From Chitinophaga rhizosphaerae (GTDB taxonomy: Bacteria > Bacteroidota > Bacteroidia > Chitinophagales > Chitinophagaceae): a stretch of DNA of 64,000 nt. Position numbers and translations under genes: made by a program. Below are positions 34,571 to 42,271 of this stretch, piece by piece; positions within the stretch are counted from its first letter, which is position 1; each line of letters opens with the position of its first letter. The stretch is from contig NZ_RXLO01000001.1 of assembly GCF_003958645.1 (NCBI RefSeq), positions 682,001-746,000 of the forward strand, given 5' to 3'. The notes beneath the pieces are model-generated. The model had not been told where the DNA came from, did no database searches, and saw nothing but the letters and a program-made list of their open reading frames with translations.

Positions 34571-35349
34571 CCCTGATCATCTGGGTGAGCGCCGTCTTCC
34601 TCATCGCTCCGCTGTTCCTCATCGTATATGTGAGCGTGTATAACGCCCGCAAAAAGAAGCACCTGGAAGAAACCGAGCGCATGCGGAACGCATTCAAAAC
34701 GGAGCTTTTACAGACCCAGATGGAGGTGCAGGAGCAAACGCTCAAAACCATCGGCAACGATCTGCACGACAATATCAACCAGCTCCTCGGGCTGATGACC
34801 ATCACTCTAAGCGCGGTAGACCTTTCCGACAAGGAAAAAGCGGCAGAGAAGATTTCCGCCGCAGAAGCCCTGGCGCGCCGGTCTATCCGCGAAATCCGCG
34901 CACTGTCGCGCCTCATGCATGGCGAAGAGCTCGTAGGCAAAGGGCTCCCGCATGCCATTTCGTTCGAGCTGGACTGGCTGGAAAAATCGGGCCGGTACCA
35001 GGTCCACCGGAAAGGCACGCTCAACGGCATGCCCAAACACCCTGAAACCGAGCTGTTTGTGTTCCGCATTTTCCAGGAAACGCTGCATAACATCATCCGC
35101 CATGCCCAGGCCACTTCGGTGACGGTGGAACAAGCCTGGGCGGATAACATCCTGACGCTCACGCTTATCGACGACGGCGCCGGTTTCGACGTAGAAGCCG
35201 CGCTTTCGAACCCCTCGGGCATGGGCCTCCAGAATATCCGCAAAAGAGCCGCCATGATAGGGGGCTCGGCCGTCATCAAATCCGTTCCCGGAAAGGGATC
35301 CTCCGTCACCATCACCGTTCCCCGTGCAAATCACAACCATGCAACATAA
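34543..35349 (+). CDS. HisKA_3 sensor histidine kinase (module copy 2)
   Basis: This 268-residue kinase has one TM helix (residues 9-31), a coiled coil, a HisKA_3 box with the phosphorylated His at 75 (TIGNDLHDNINQLLG) and an HATPase domain (IFQETLHNIIRHAQAT, LIDDGAGFD, GMGLQNIRKRA). It has no extracellular sensor domain, like the kinase of copy 1, which it matches in length and layout. It overlaps the membrane protein gene by 28 bp and the regulator gene by 11 bp. Confidence 0.92.
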   Translation: MQVPTNEILTLIIWVSAVFLIAPLFLIVYVSVYNARKKKHLEETERMRNAFKTELLQTQMEVQEQTLKTIGNDLHDNINQLLGLMTITLSAVDLSDKEKAAEKISAAEALARRSIREIRALSRLMHGEELVGKGLPHAISFELDWLEKSGRYQVHRKGTLNGMPKHPETELFVFRIFQETLHNIIRHAQATSVTVEQAWADNILTLTLIDDGAGFDVEAALSNPSGMGLQNIRKRAAMIGGSAVIKSVPGKGSSVTITVPRANHNHAT

Positions 35350-35992
35350 AACCATCCACATCGCTATCGTAGACGACCATACGCTGTTCCGCCAGGGGCT
35401 TACCAGCCTGCTGTCGGAATATCCCGATATCCGCGTTGCCTTCGAAGCCGCTCACGGCAATGAAATGAAAGAGCGCCTCGGGTCAACACCGCCGCCAGAC
35501 GTGGTTTTGATGGACATCAACATGCCCGTCATGGACGGTTTCGAGTCCACCCAATGGCTCAAGCAGCATCACCCCGACGTGAAAGTACTGGCACTCAGCA
35601 CTTTCGAAGACGATAAGCCCATCATTAAAATGCTGAAGAACGGCGCCGGCGGTTACCTTGTCAAGGAATCCCGCATCGCCGACGTGGTGCACGCCATCCG
35701 CACCATCCATGAGCAGGGCTATTTCCTCAACGAGCTGATTTCCGCGAAAATGCTCCGCAGCATTCAGGACAATCCCACGCCCGGCGCGTTGCAGGTACAA
35801 CTGAGCGATAACGAGATCACTTTTCTCCGGCTTTGCTGTTCGGAATTGACTTACAAGGAGATCGCTTCGGAAATGAAGCTCAGTCCGCATACGATCGACA
35901 ATTACCGACAGGAGCTGTTCGACCGCCTGGCGATCAAATCGCGCACGGGATTGGTGCTTTTCGCCATCAAAAACGAACTTTACGCGCCCTGA
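35339..35992 (+). CDS. NarL/FixJ-type response regulator (module copy 2)
   Basis: This 217-residue regulator has a receiver domain with D12-D13, phosphoacceptor D59 (VVLMDINMPVMDG) and a Lys in GGYLVKES, then a LuxR-type HTH (LSDNEITFLRLCCSELTYKEI by parts, LSPHTIDNYRQEL). The ATG at 35339 is preferred; a GTG at 35324 would add five residues. A terminator follows, so copy 2 ends here, unlike copy 1, which runs on into a DUF2911 gene. Confidence 0.92.
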   Translation: MQHKTIHIAIVDDHTLFRQGLTSLLSEYPDIRVAFEAAHGNEMKERLGSTPPPDVVLMDINMPVMDGFESTQWLKQHHPDVKVLALSTFEDDKPIIKMLKNGAGGYLVKESRIADVVHAIRTIHEQGYFLNELISAKMLRSIQDNPTPGALQVQLSDNEITFLRLCCSELTYKEIASEMKLSPHTIDNYRQELFDRLAIKSRTGLVLFAIKNELYAP

Positions 35993-36022
35993 TCCAGCAA
36001 TCAGGCGTAAAACGGATATAAA

Positions 36023-36060
36023 AATCCCCGGTCTATCAACCAGACCGGGGATTCTTGTTT
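36023..36060 (+). terminator. Terminator of module copy 2
   Basis: The stem AATCCCCGGTCT / AGACCGGGGATT (36023-36034 and 36042-36053) is followed by a T-rich stretch, 30 bp after the regulator stop. Confidence 0.83.
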
Positions 36061-36185
36061 TCGATTCGGATGGAGTGAAGGAAACCGGCGCGGGAGAACC
36101 AGCGCCGGTGCATGTTTCATGTGTTACTTAGTGAAAACTGAAGGTAAATGGAATAGGGATCCTTAGGATGGCAAGACAATTAAGT

Positions 36186-36638
36186 TTAAACGACAGCTGC
36201 CAGCATCCTGGGTTCCATGAAACCAGCCGGCGCCCTGGCAACGGTAAGCCAGGTGCCGTCGGTTTCGTACTTGTACGTGCAGAAGCCTGATTTCCAGGCA
36301 TTATCCAGTTCGAGAAAGATTTCCATGTTGGGCTGCGGGACCACGTTGCTGTAAGGCGGCGCCAGGTACGGCATACCCATGATAATCAAAACGTTGGGGA
36401 ATTCCACAATGGGTGAGGCCGGCGAGGAGAAGTAGTAACCTTTCAGATAACTGAGGCCAAACGAATGGTGAAATGCACCGGATCGTAGTTGTCCGGTGCC
36501 GGTCAGCTGCTTTGTGAATTCATTGACAGTCAACGAAATGCGCAGCGCGGGGGCGCCGGATTGGGTTCCGCCGATATCGATATGGACGGAATACAGCCCG
36601 GGGGCGATGGGAGTGTCTGGTAAAATGGTCTTAAGCAT
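36186..36638 (-). CDS. Unknown protein, possibly DUF1842-like
   Basis: This 150-residue protein has no signal peptide. It has beta-rich character: GLYSVHIDIGGTQSGAPALRIS by parts, LTVNEFTKQLTGTGQLRSG, and WKSGFCTYKYETDGTW. The order GLY-x-V, then APxLRxSLxVN and TGTG, reminds me of DUF1842 proteins, whose function is unknown, but I cannot confirm this. It stands alone, and no clear promoter or terminator was seen. It borders the gene-poor AT-rich stretch. Confidence 0.6.
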   Translation of the reverse strand: MLKTILPDTPIAPGLYSVHIDIGGTQSGAPALRISLTVNEFTKQLTGTGQLRSGAFHHSFGLSYLKGYYFSSPASPIVEFPNVLIIMGMPYLAPPYSNVVPQPNMEIFLELDNAWKSGFCTYKYETDGTWLTVARAPAGFMEPRMLAAVV

Positions 36639-37520
36639 ACAGAGAAAAGCGAACGATCAAATTTCCAAAATGGCGGCCACCCCTGAAAGGTTGTTTTTCC
36701 CCTGGGCCGGGGGGATTTTCAGCCTTTTATAACTGGCACAGGGAGATTTGATTTTCAATGCATTACGGAATGACTCGCTGAATAAGGATATATTTCAGGT
36801 TCCTGGATACCGGATTTCAGCGCTGGAACGCGTCGCCATCCATTCGAAAATAATTTCGGGGGATGAGCAAATATTTACAAAATCCTAACCGCTCCGTCAA
36901 CGGCAGAATGGGATCGCCGTTTTGCCGACATTGTCCTAAAAAGGAATAGCCTGCGGCCATCATAAATTAGAATATTTCCATTTTAAAATCGAATCAAAGG
37001 GGCGTTGCGCTATCCCAAATTCTTCAACTCACGAATCGAATAATTTCCAAATCCATGGAATCGGGATGCGTTTTACAGGCCAGGAATAATGATAAACTTG
37101 AAGGGGAGATTTCTCCGGGTATTCAATATGTTTTATTTAACATAATGTAAATTATAAAGCAATATAGGCAAATGACTGAATAGAAGTATTTGCTTATCAA
37201 TATGTTATATTCTGCGGCTTTCTGCAAGAATCCGGTTAGACGGTCTCAAACTGTTCCAGGTACCTTTATTCGAACCCAACATCCCATAAATTCAGGAATC
37301 TGATCAAGTTTTGTGACAATTTGGAGGAAGGATCAGTTAGGAATTTTCCGAACTAGAATACTCATAATCAATCAGATCAATCCATTCAACTCATGAAAAA
37401 CTGGAGAAGTTTTCCACGTCGAAAATGCGCGGGAGTATTGTCACATTTCGTCCGGAAACCCCTCGCCCGCCGATTTTTTAAGTTGAGGCCCCCTATCGAT
37501 CGTTTCGCTTGGATTTTGCG
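36639..37520. other. AT-rich stretch without a visible gene
   Basis: About 880 bp have no frame of more than 60 codons that looks coding and clearly lower GC than the neighbouring genes. I see no tRNA shape, terminal repeats or transposase trace. A small RNA or a long regulatory region cannot be excluded. Confidence 0.5.
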
Positions 37521-37554
37521 CGAAAAATCGGGCACATCCAATTGGACATGCCCG
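37521..37554 (-). terminator. Terminator-like hairpin in the gene-poor region
   Basis: CGGGCA-TCC and GGA-TGCCCG arms (37529-37554, with a small internal mismatch) around AATT are flanked on the left by AAAAAT. This forms a hairpin plus U-run on the minus strand. It lies just past the end of a minus-strand frame (37572-37805) that has one internal stop. Confidence 0.45.
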
Positions 37555-37580
37555 TCCCCGGTGCTTTTGTTTTAATATGA

Positions 37581-37868
37581 TATCATCCTATTCCACAAAT
37601 CCCGCGATGTCAACTTCACCACCGCCTCCATCAATTTGTCAGGCTGCCCGATGCGGTCAAGAACACACGAAAGCCATTCGTCGCGGACCTGGAGGCTGAG
37701 GCGTTTTTCCGGAAGTTAATGGGGATTGTCGCGGGATGGGCCTTCGATTGCCCGAGGGAGCAGCTGGCGGTCCATACATACGTTCTGCGCATACAGGTCG
37801 GGCATGCACAGCCAAGCCGTGCTGAATTACCGATAAGGCTTAAAAAAGGTCGGCTGTTACGGGCATAA
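37581..37868 (+). pseudogene. Probable decayed coding remnant
   Basis: A 95-codon frame with no stop, but no start codon before its last 40 codons, reads like protein in its middle part (HQFVRLPDAVKN, ADLEAEAFFRKLMGIVAGWAF, LAVHTYVLRIQVGHA) and ends at TAA 37866-37868 right before a terminator. The pattern faintly recalls the centre of 2OG-Fe dioxygenase family proteins, whose metal-binding part would then be missing. The opposite strand also has a partly open frame (37572-37805, one internal TAA, then a hairpin), so the coding strand is not certain. Confidence 0.35.
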
Positions 37869-37902
37869 AAAAAGGCGACGGACATTTCCATCGCCTTTTT
37901 AA
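37868..37902. terminator. Bidirectional terminator of the desaturase gene
   Basis: The stem AAAGGCGACGGA / TCCATCGCCTTT (37871-37882 and 37887-37898, one mismatch) has an A-run at left and a T-run at right. It lies 20 bp past the stop of the leftward desaturase gene. Confidence 0.83.
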
Positions 37903-37921
37903 TATTTTGAATATCAATTCC

Positions 37922-38704
37922 TTAAGCCGCACTGCGTTCTTTCTTCGGCACTGCGATCTTCGCCGTTGCCGTCTGGCGCAATTTGATAATGCCCAGGAAA
38001 TCCATCGCGCGCATTACCGGGTAGGTAGGATCGAACTCGAACCATTTCTTCGCGAAATTGGCGCTGTCCTTATGCTTGTGGTGGTTGTTCTGGAACAGTT
38101 CGCCCAGCAGGAAAATACCCCAGGGCTCGGAGTTACGGGAATGATCGCCGTTGTCGAAATTACTGTAACCGTATTTGTGACCGCACCAGTTCACGATCGC
38201 ACCCTGGATGGGGCCCATCAGGAAGTGGATCGGCAGCAGTAAATACCACCACCAGGCCGCGCCGGCGAAAATCACGTAAAACGCGATGTAGATCGCTATC
38301 CAGGTTAAACGGGTTGCACGGTGGTCACCGAATTTGTCCATACCATTCCAGATCGGCAGCGGATCTTTGGTAAACTGCTCTGCGGGCAGTTTGTCTCCCG
38401 ATACAAAACCTGCATAGATTTCGCGGGTATGGATCATCATGTGCCAAACATCCTTAAAGAAATGCGGGCTGTGCGGATCGTGCTCCGTATCGCTGTATTC
38501 ATGGTGCATACGGTGCATCACACCGTAAGCGCGGGGGATCAGGTAAGAAGAACCCTGGAAAAACCAGGTGCTGAAGTAAAACACGCGCTCCCAACCCTTG
38601 CTGGTATCGTACATCTGGTGAGATGCGTAACGGTGAAGGAAAAATGTATGGAAGAAGAGTGATAAAAACCAGTGTGAGAAGAAAAAGATCAATATCGCAG
38701 TCAT
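37922..38704 (-). CDS. Acyl-CoA/acyl-lipid desaturase
   Basis: This 260-residue membrane di-iron enzyme introduces a double bond into fatty acyl chains. It has TM helices and three histidine boxes: HRYASH near residue 25, HRMHHEYSD near 64 and NNHHKHK near 208. The third box has QNNHH in place of the common HNxHH. The start at 38704 is chosen because the predicted promoter lies at 38739-38746, between it and the upstream ATG at 38752. It probably sets membrane fluidity. Confidence 0.9.
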   Translation of the reverse strand: MTAILIFFFSHWFLSLFFHTFFLHRYASHQMYDTSKGWERVFYFSTWFFQGSSYLIPRAYGVMHRMHHEYSDTEHDPHSPHFFKDVWHMMIHTREIYAGFVSGDKLPAEQFTKDPLPIWNGMDKFGDHRATRLTWIAIYIAFYVIFAGAAWWWYLLLPIHFLMGPIQGAIVNWCGHKYGYSNFDNGDHSRNSEPWGIFLLGELFQNNHHKHKDSANFAKKWFEFDPTYPVMRAMDFLGIIKLRQTATAKIAVPKKERSAA

Positions 38705-38738
38705 GAACGCCTCAATTTTAGTGTTGAAAGTTGAAGGG

Positions 38739-38746
38739 CAAAGGTA
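38739..38746 (-). promoter_or_regulatory. Putative -7 box of the desaturase gene
   Basis: On the minus strand this reads TACCTTTG, an exact TAnnTTTG match. It predicts a start site near 38732 and a leader of about 28 nt before the ATG at 38704, ruling out the longer frame. Confidence 0.55.
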
Positions 38747-38837
38747 ACCCATTAATCCGGCCTAACCTAATAATCAAGCCCCCCTCCAAAAATTAACCCC
38801 TTCTTAATGAATATATTATTACATGATATATGCAGCC

Positions 38838-40454
38838 TTATTTTTCCCCGATCCGCACCCGCCGCAATTCCAATGTATTAAGCCCGTCGCTGCTGAGGCC
38901 CAGCACATTAGGCTGCCGGAACCGCATCACCATATCATAAAAAACCGGCACCACCGGCGCATCCGCCACAATCATCCGGTCCATCTCCTGGTACATTTTA
39001 TACCTCACGGAATCGTCATTTTCCTGCAGCGCACGCTCGTACAACCTGTCGTACGCAGGATTGCCATATCGCGTATAATTCGGCGGCGCGGGATTCTTGC
39101 TGTAAAACATCGCCAAAAAGCTTTCCGCATCGGGATAATCCGCGATCCAGCTGGCGCGGAAAAACGGTACGGCCGATTTGGCCACCAGGTCTATCAACGG
39201 CCCCCGCTGCATCACTTCCACCTGCACTTTCACCCCCAGTTCCTGCAACTGCCGCGCGGCATAATCGGCCAGGTCGGCATACAACGGTATCGACACCAGC
39301 GTGATCACCGGCATCCCTTTCCCATTCGGGTACCCCGCCTCCGCCAGCAACTTCCGCGCCTGCGCAGGATCGTAATGATAACCCTTCACCGCCGCCGTAT
39401 CGAAAGAGGGCAACCCTGCGGGCACAAATCCCGAAGTGGCCGGAATGCCCTTGCTGTTGCGCAAATAAGTCAGCATCTTCACCCGGTCGATCCCGTAATT
39501 CACCGCCTGCCGAACACGGAGATCGCGGAGGGGACTGCTTTTCACACCGGGTTTTCCGGGATCCATGACGATGCCGAAATATTCCGTGCTCAGGTACGGT
39601 GTTTTCATCATGACGATCTTCCCTTCCCACTCCTTTTTCAGTTCGCCCTGCCGGGTGATCACCTCATCCTTGAACGTGGCGTCTATTTCGTTGATGAAAT
39701 CCAGCTGGCCCTGGCGGAACAGGAGGAATTCCGTGCCCTTGCTGTCTACGAACGATATCTGTACCGCGTCCAGGTACGGCAGGCGCCGCCCGTTTTCGTC
39801 GGTTTCGTGGTACCGGTGGTTTTTATGCAGTACCAGCGCCTGTCCTTCGTCCCAGAAAAAAAACCGGAACGGCCCCGTTCCCACAGGTTTTTTCCGGAAA
39901 TCCTTCCCGTAATGCGCCACGATTTCCTGCGGCACCACGCTGCAATATTGCATGCTCAGGATGCCCATGATGGGTTGGAACGGCTGGAGCAGCCGAAGGC
40001 GGAAGGTGCTGTCGTCCAGCGCGGCGAACCCTGCTTCGGGGTCTACTTTCCCGTTGAACACCCAGGCGCCCGACGAAGCCGTGGCGGGGTCCATGATCCT
40101 GCGAAAACTGTACACCACGTCATGCGCCGTCATTTTCCGCCCAATTCCGCCCGGAAAAAGCGGATGGTCGTGGAAATGGACGTCGGTACGGAGATGAAAA
40201 ACGTATTCTTTCCGGTCGGCCGAGACGTTCCAGCTTTTGGCGAGGGACGGGCGGATGCGGAGCGCGCTATCCGTTTCCACGAGCGTGTTGAACACCTGGC
40301 GCACGGCCCACATGATGGCCTGGTTCTTGGCGAAGGCGGGGTCCAGCGTGGGGATGCCGCCTTCCTGGTTGTACCGGAACACCATTTTCCCGCCGGAGCG
40401 GCGTTGGCCGCAGGCGCAGCCGATGATCAGCAGGAAGAGAATGGAATATCGCAT
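38838..40454 (-). CDS. ABC transporter substrate-binding lipoprotein, family 5 (peptide type)
   Basis: This 538-residue lipoprotein (lipobox LIIGC, Cys13) is of the DppA/OppA type: EGGIPTLDPAFAKN near the start, RPSLAKSWNVSADRKEYVFHLR by parts, MTAHDVVYSFRRIMDP, PVGTGPF, and LRVRQAVNYGIDR. It is expected to bind oligopeptides. No permease or ATPase genes are next to it, so it either serves a transporter encoded elsewhere or acts in sensing. The start at 40454 begins the signal peptide; a longer frame reaches 40517. It diverges from the M1 peptidase gene across 120 bp. Confidence 0.9.
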   Translation of the reverse strand: MRYSILFLLIIGCACGQRRSGGKMVFRYNQEGGIPTLDPAFAKNQAIMWAVRQVFNTLVETDSALRIRPSLAKSWNVSADRKEYVFHLRTDVHFHDHPLFPGGIGRKMTAHDVVYSFRRIMDPATASSGAWVFNGKVDPEAGFAALDDSTFRLRLLQPFQPIMGILSMQYCSVVPQEIVAHYGKDFRKKPVGTGPFRFFFWDEGQALVLHKNHRYHETDENGRRLPYLDAVQISFVDSKGTEFLLFRQGQLDFINEIDATFKDEVITRQGELKKEWEGKIVMMKTPYLSTEYFGIVMDPGKPGVKSSPLRDLRVRQAVNYGIDRVKMLTYLRNSKGIPATSGFVPAGLPSFDTAAVKGYHYDPAQARKLLAEAGYPNGKGMPVITLVSIPLYADLADYAARQLQELGVKVQVEVMQRGPLIDLVAKSAVPFFRASWIADYPDAESFLAMFYSKNPAPPNYTRYGNPAYDRLYERALQENDDSVRYKMYQEMDRMIVADAPVVPVFYDMVMRFRQPNVLGLSSDGLNTLELRRVRIGEK

Positions 40455-40574
40455 AGTCGAAGGCAACAAGTTAATCAGATTTCGGGGGAATGACAAGGCC
40501 GGGTTGCCGCCTGTCAAAAAAATGCCGGACCGTCTCCCCCAACTGGATTATATTGCCGTTTAAACTTTACCTGT

Positions 40575-42206
40575 ATGATGAGGCTGCTGCCTTTCCTGCT
40601 GACGTTGTTCACCGTTTCCAACGCTTTCAGCCAGCACAACCCACGTTTTACGCGGCAAGACACACTGCGCGGCACCCTCGGGCCGGAGCGCTCCTGGTGG
40701 GACGTAACGTTTTACGACCTGCAGGTCCGCGTCTTCCCCGACACCAAATCCATCGAAGGCACCAACGTGATCCATTACCGGGTAACGGGTGCGGCGGGCC
40801 GCATGCAGATCGACCTGCAGCAACCCATGGAGCTGAAAAAAGCGGTGCAGGACGGGAAGGAACTGACGTTTGTTCGGGAAGGCAATGCTTTCTTCATCGA
40901 CATGCCGGCCCACCAGCCCAGGGGCCAGGTAAAAACCATCGCGCTTACGTTCGGCGGCAAGCCCCGCGAGGCGAAGAATGCGCCCTGGGACGGGGGGATC
41001 GTCTGGAAAACCGACTCCCTCGGCCGCCCCTGGATCGCCAGCGCCTGCCAGGGCCTCGGCGCCAGCGTGTTCTGGCCCAATAAAGACCATCAGTCCGAAG
41101 AGCCGGACAGCATGCGCATCGCCGTCACCGTGCCTGCGCAGCTCACCAATGTGTCTAACGGCCGCCTGCGTACCGTGAAAGACGGGCCGGAAGGTACCCG
41201 CACGTTCACCTGGTCCGTCGCCAACCCGATCAATAACTACGACGTAGCCCTCAACATCGGCCATTACGCGCATTTCTCCGATACTTTCAAAGGCGAGGCC
41301 GGCAGGCTGCCGCTCGATTTCTGGGTGCTGGATTATCACCTGTCTGCCGCTAAAAAACATTTCGGCGTCGTAAAGCCCATGATGCAGTGCTTCGAGCATT
41401 GGTTCGGCCCCTACCCTTTTTATGCTGACAGCTACAAACTCGTGGAAACGCCGCACCTGGGCATGGAGCACCAGAGCGCCGTGGCGTACGGGAACCAGTA
41501 TAAAATGGGCTATCGCGGCAAAGACCTGTCCGGTTCCGGCTGGGGGCTGAAATGGGATTTCATTATCATCCACGAAACCGGTCACGAATGGTTTGGCAAC
41601 AATATCACTACGAAAGATATTGCCGACATGTGGGTGCATGAGTCCTTCACCAACTATTCCGAAACGCTTTTCACCGAATGCCGCTATGGAAAGGAAGCCG
41701 GGAACGCCTACCTGCAAGGCATCCGCAAGAATATCGCCAACGATGTTCCCATTATCGGGCCCTATGGCGTAAATACCGAAGGTTCGGGGGATATGTACTA
41801 TAAAGGCGCGAATATGCTGCATACCATCCGGCAGATCGTGGGCAACGACGAAAAATTCCGCCAGGTATTGCGCGGGCTTAACAAAACGTTCTGGCACCAG
41901 ACGGTGACCACGGAACAGGTGGAGGATTTTATCAACAAAACGACCGGCATCAATTTCGATAAGGTTTTCGATCAGTATTTACGGCATACCCAGCCGCCCG
42001 TTTTCGAATACGACATCGCCGACGGACAGTTGAAATACCGTTGGGTGGCGGATGTAAAAGGGTTCGACATGCCGTTGCGCGTGAGCGCAGGTACCGGAAA
42101 ACCGATCCTGCTGCAACCTACCGGCGAATGGAAGTCGATGCCGTTGAAAGACGCGTCCAAATTCACGATCGATCCGAATTTCTATATTCTGGTGAAGAAA
42201 AACTGA
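40575..42206 (+). CDS. Secreted M1-family metallopeptidase
   Basis: This 543-residue zinc aminopeptidase has a signal peptide ending NAFSQ. The zinc site is complete: H333-E334-x-x-H337 (IIHETGHEWFGNN) and E356, 18 residues later (VHESFTNYSE). The exopeptidase motif is GMEHQ at 296-300 in place of GAMEN. It is shorter than full aminopeptidase N because it lacks the large C-terminal helical domain. It is divergent from a peptide-binding lipoprotein gene, which suggests joint use of peptides. Confidence 0.93.
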   Translation: MMRLLPFLLTLFTVSNAFSQHNPRFTRQDTLRGTLGPERSWWDVTFYDLQVRVFPDTKSIEGTNVIHYRVTGAAGRMQIDLQQPMELKKAVQDGKELTFVREGNAFFIDMPAHQPRGQVKTIALTFGGKPREAKNAPWDGGIVWKTDSLGRPWIASACQGLGASVFWPNKDHQSEEPDSMRIAVTVPAQLTNVSNGRLRTVKDGPEGTRTFTWSVANPINNYDVALNIGHYAHFSDTFKGEAGRLPLDFWVLDYHLSAAKKHFGVVKPMMQCFEHWFGPYPFYADSYKLVETPHLGMEHQSAVAYGNQYKMGYRGKDLSGSGWGLKWDFIIIHETGHEWFGNNITTKDIADMWVHESFTNYSETLFTECRYGKEAGNAYLQGIRKNIANDVPIIGPYGVNTEGSGDMYYKGANMLHTIRQIVGNDEKFRQVLRGLNKTFWHQTVTTEQVEDFINKTTGINFDKVFDQYLRHTQPPVFEYDIADGQLKYRWVADVKGFDMPLRVSAGTGKPILLQPTGEWKSMPLKDASKFTIDPNFYILVKKN

Positions 42207-42218
42207 TCATCACCTCGT

Positions 42219-42256
42219 AAAAAAAAGGCCGCACCATGGAAAGTGCGGCCTTTTGG
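42219..42256. terminator. Bidirectional terminator between M1 peptidase and susD
   Basis: The stem AAAAGGCCGCAC / GTGCGGCCTTTT (42223-42234 and 42243-42254) is flanked by A and T runs. It serves both converging genes. Confidence 0.9.
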
Positions 42257-42271
42257 CAAGCATATGCCTTG

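Noticed and set aside
38823-40493. A 556-codon plus-strand frame opposite the peptide-binding lipoprotein
   Set aside because: His/Arg/Pro-rich shadow of a clear substrate-binding protein.
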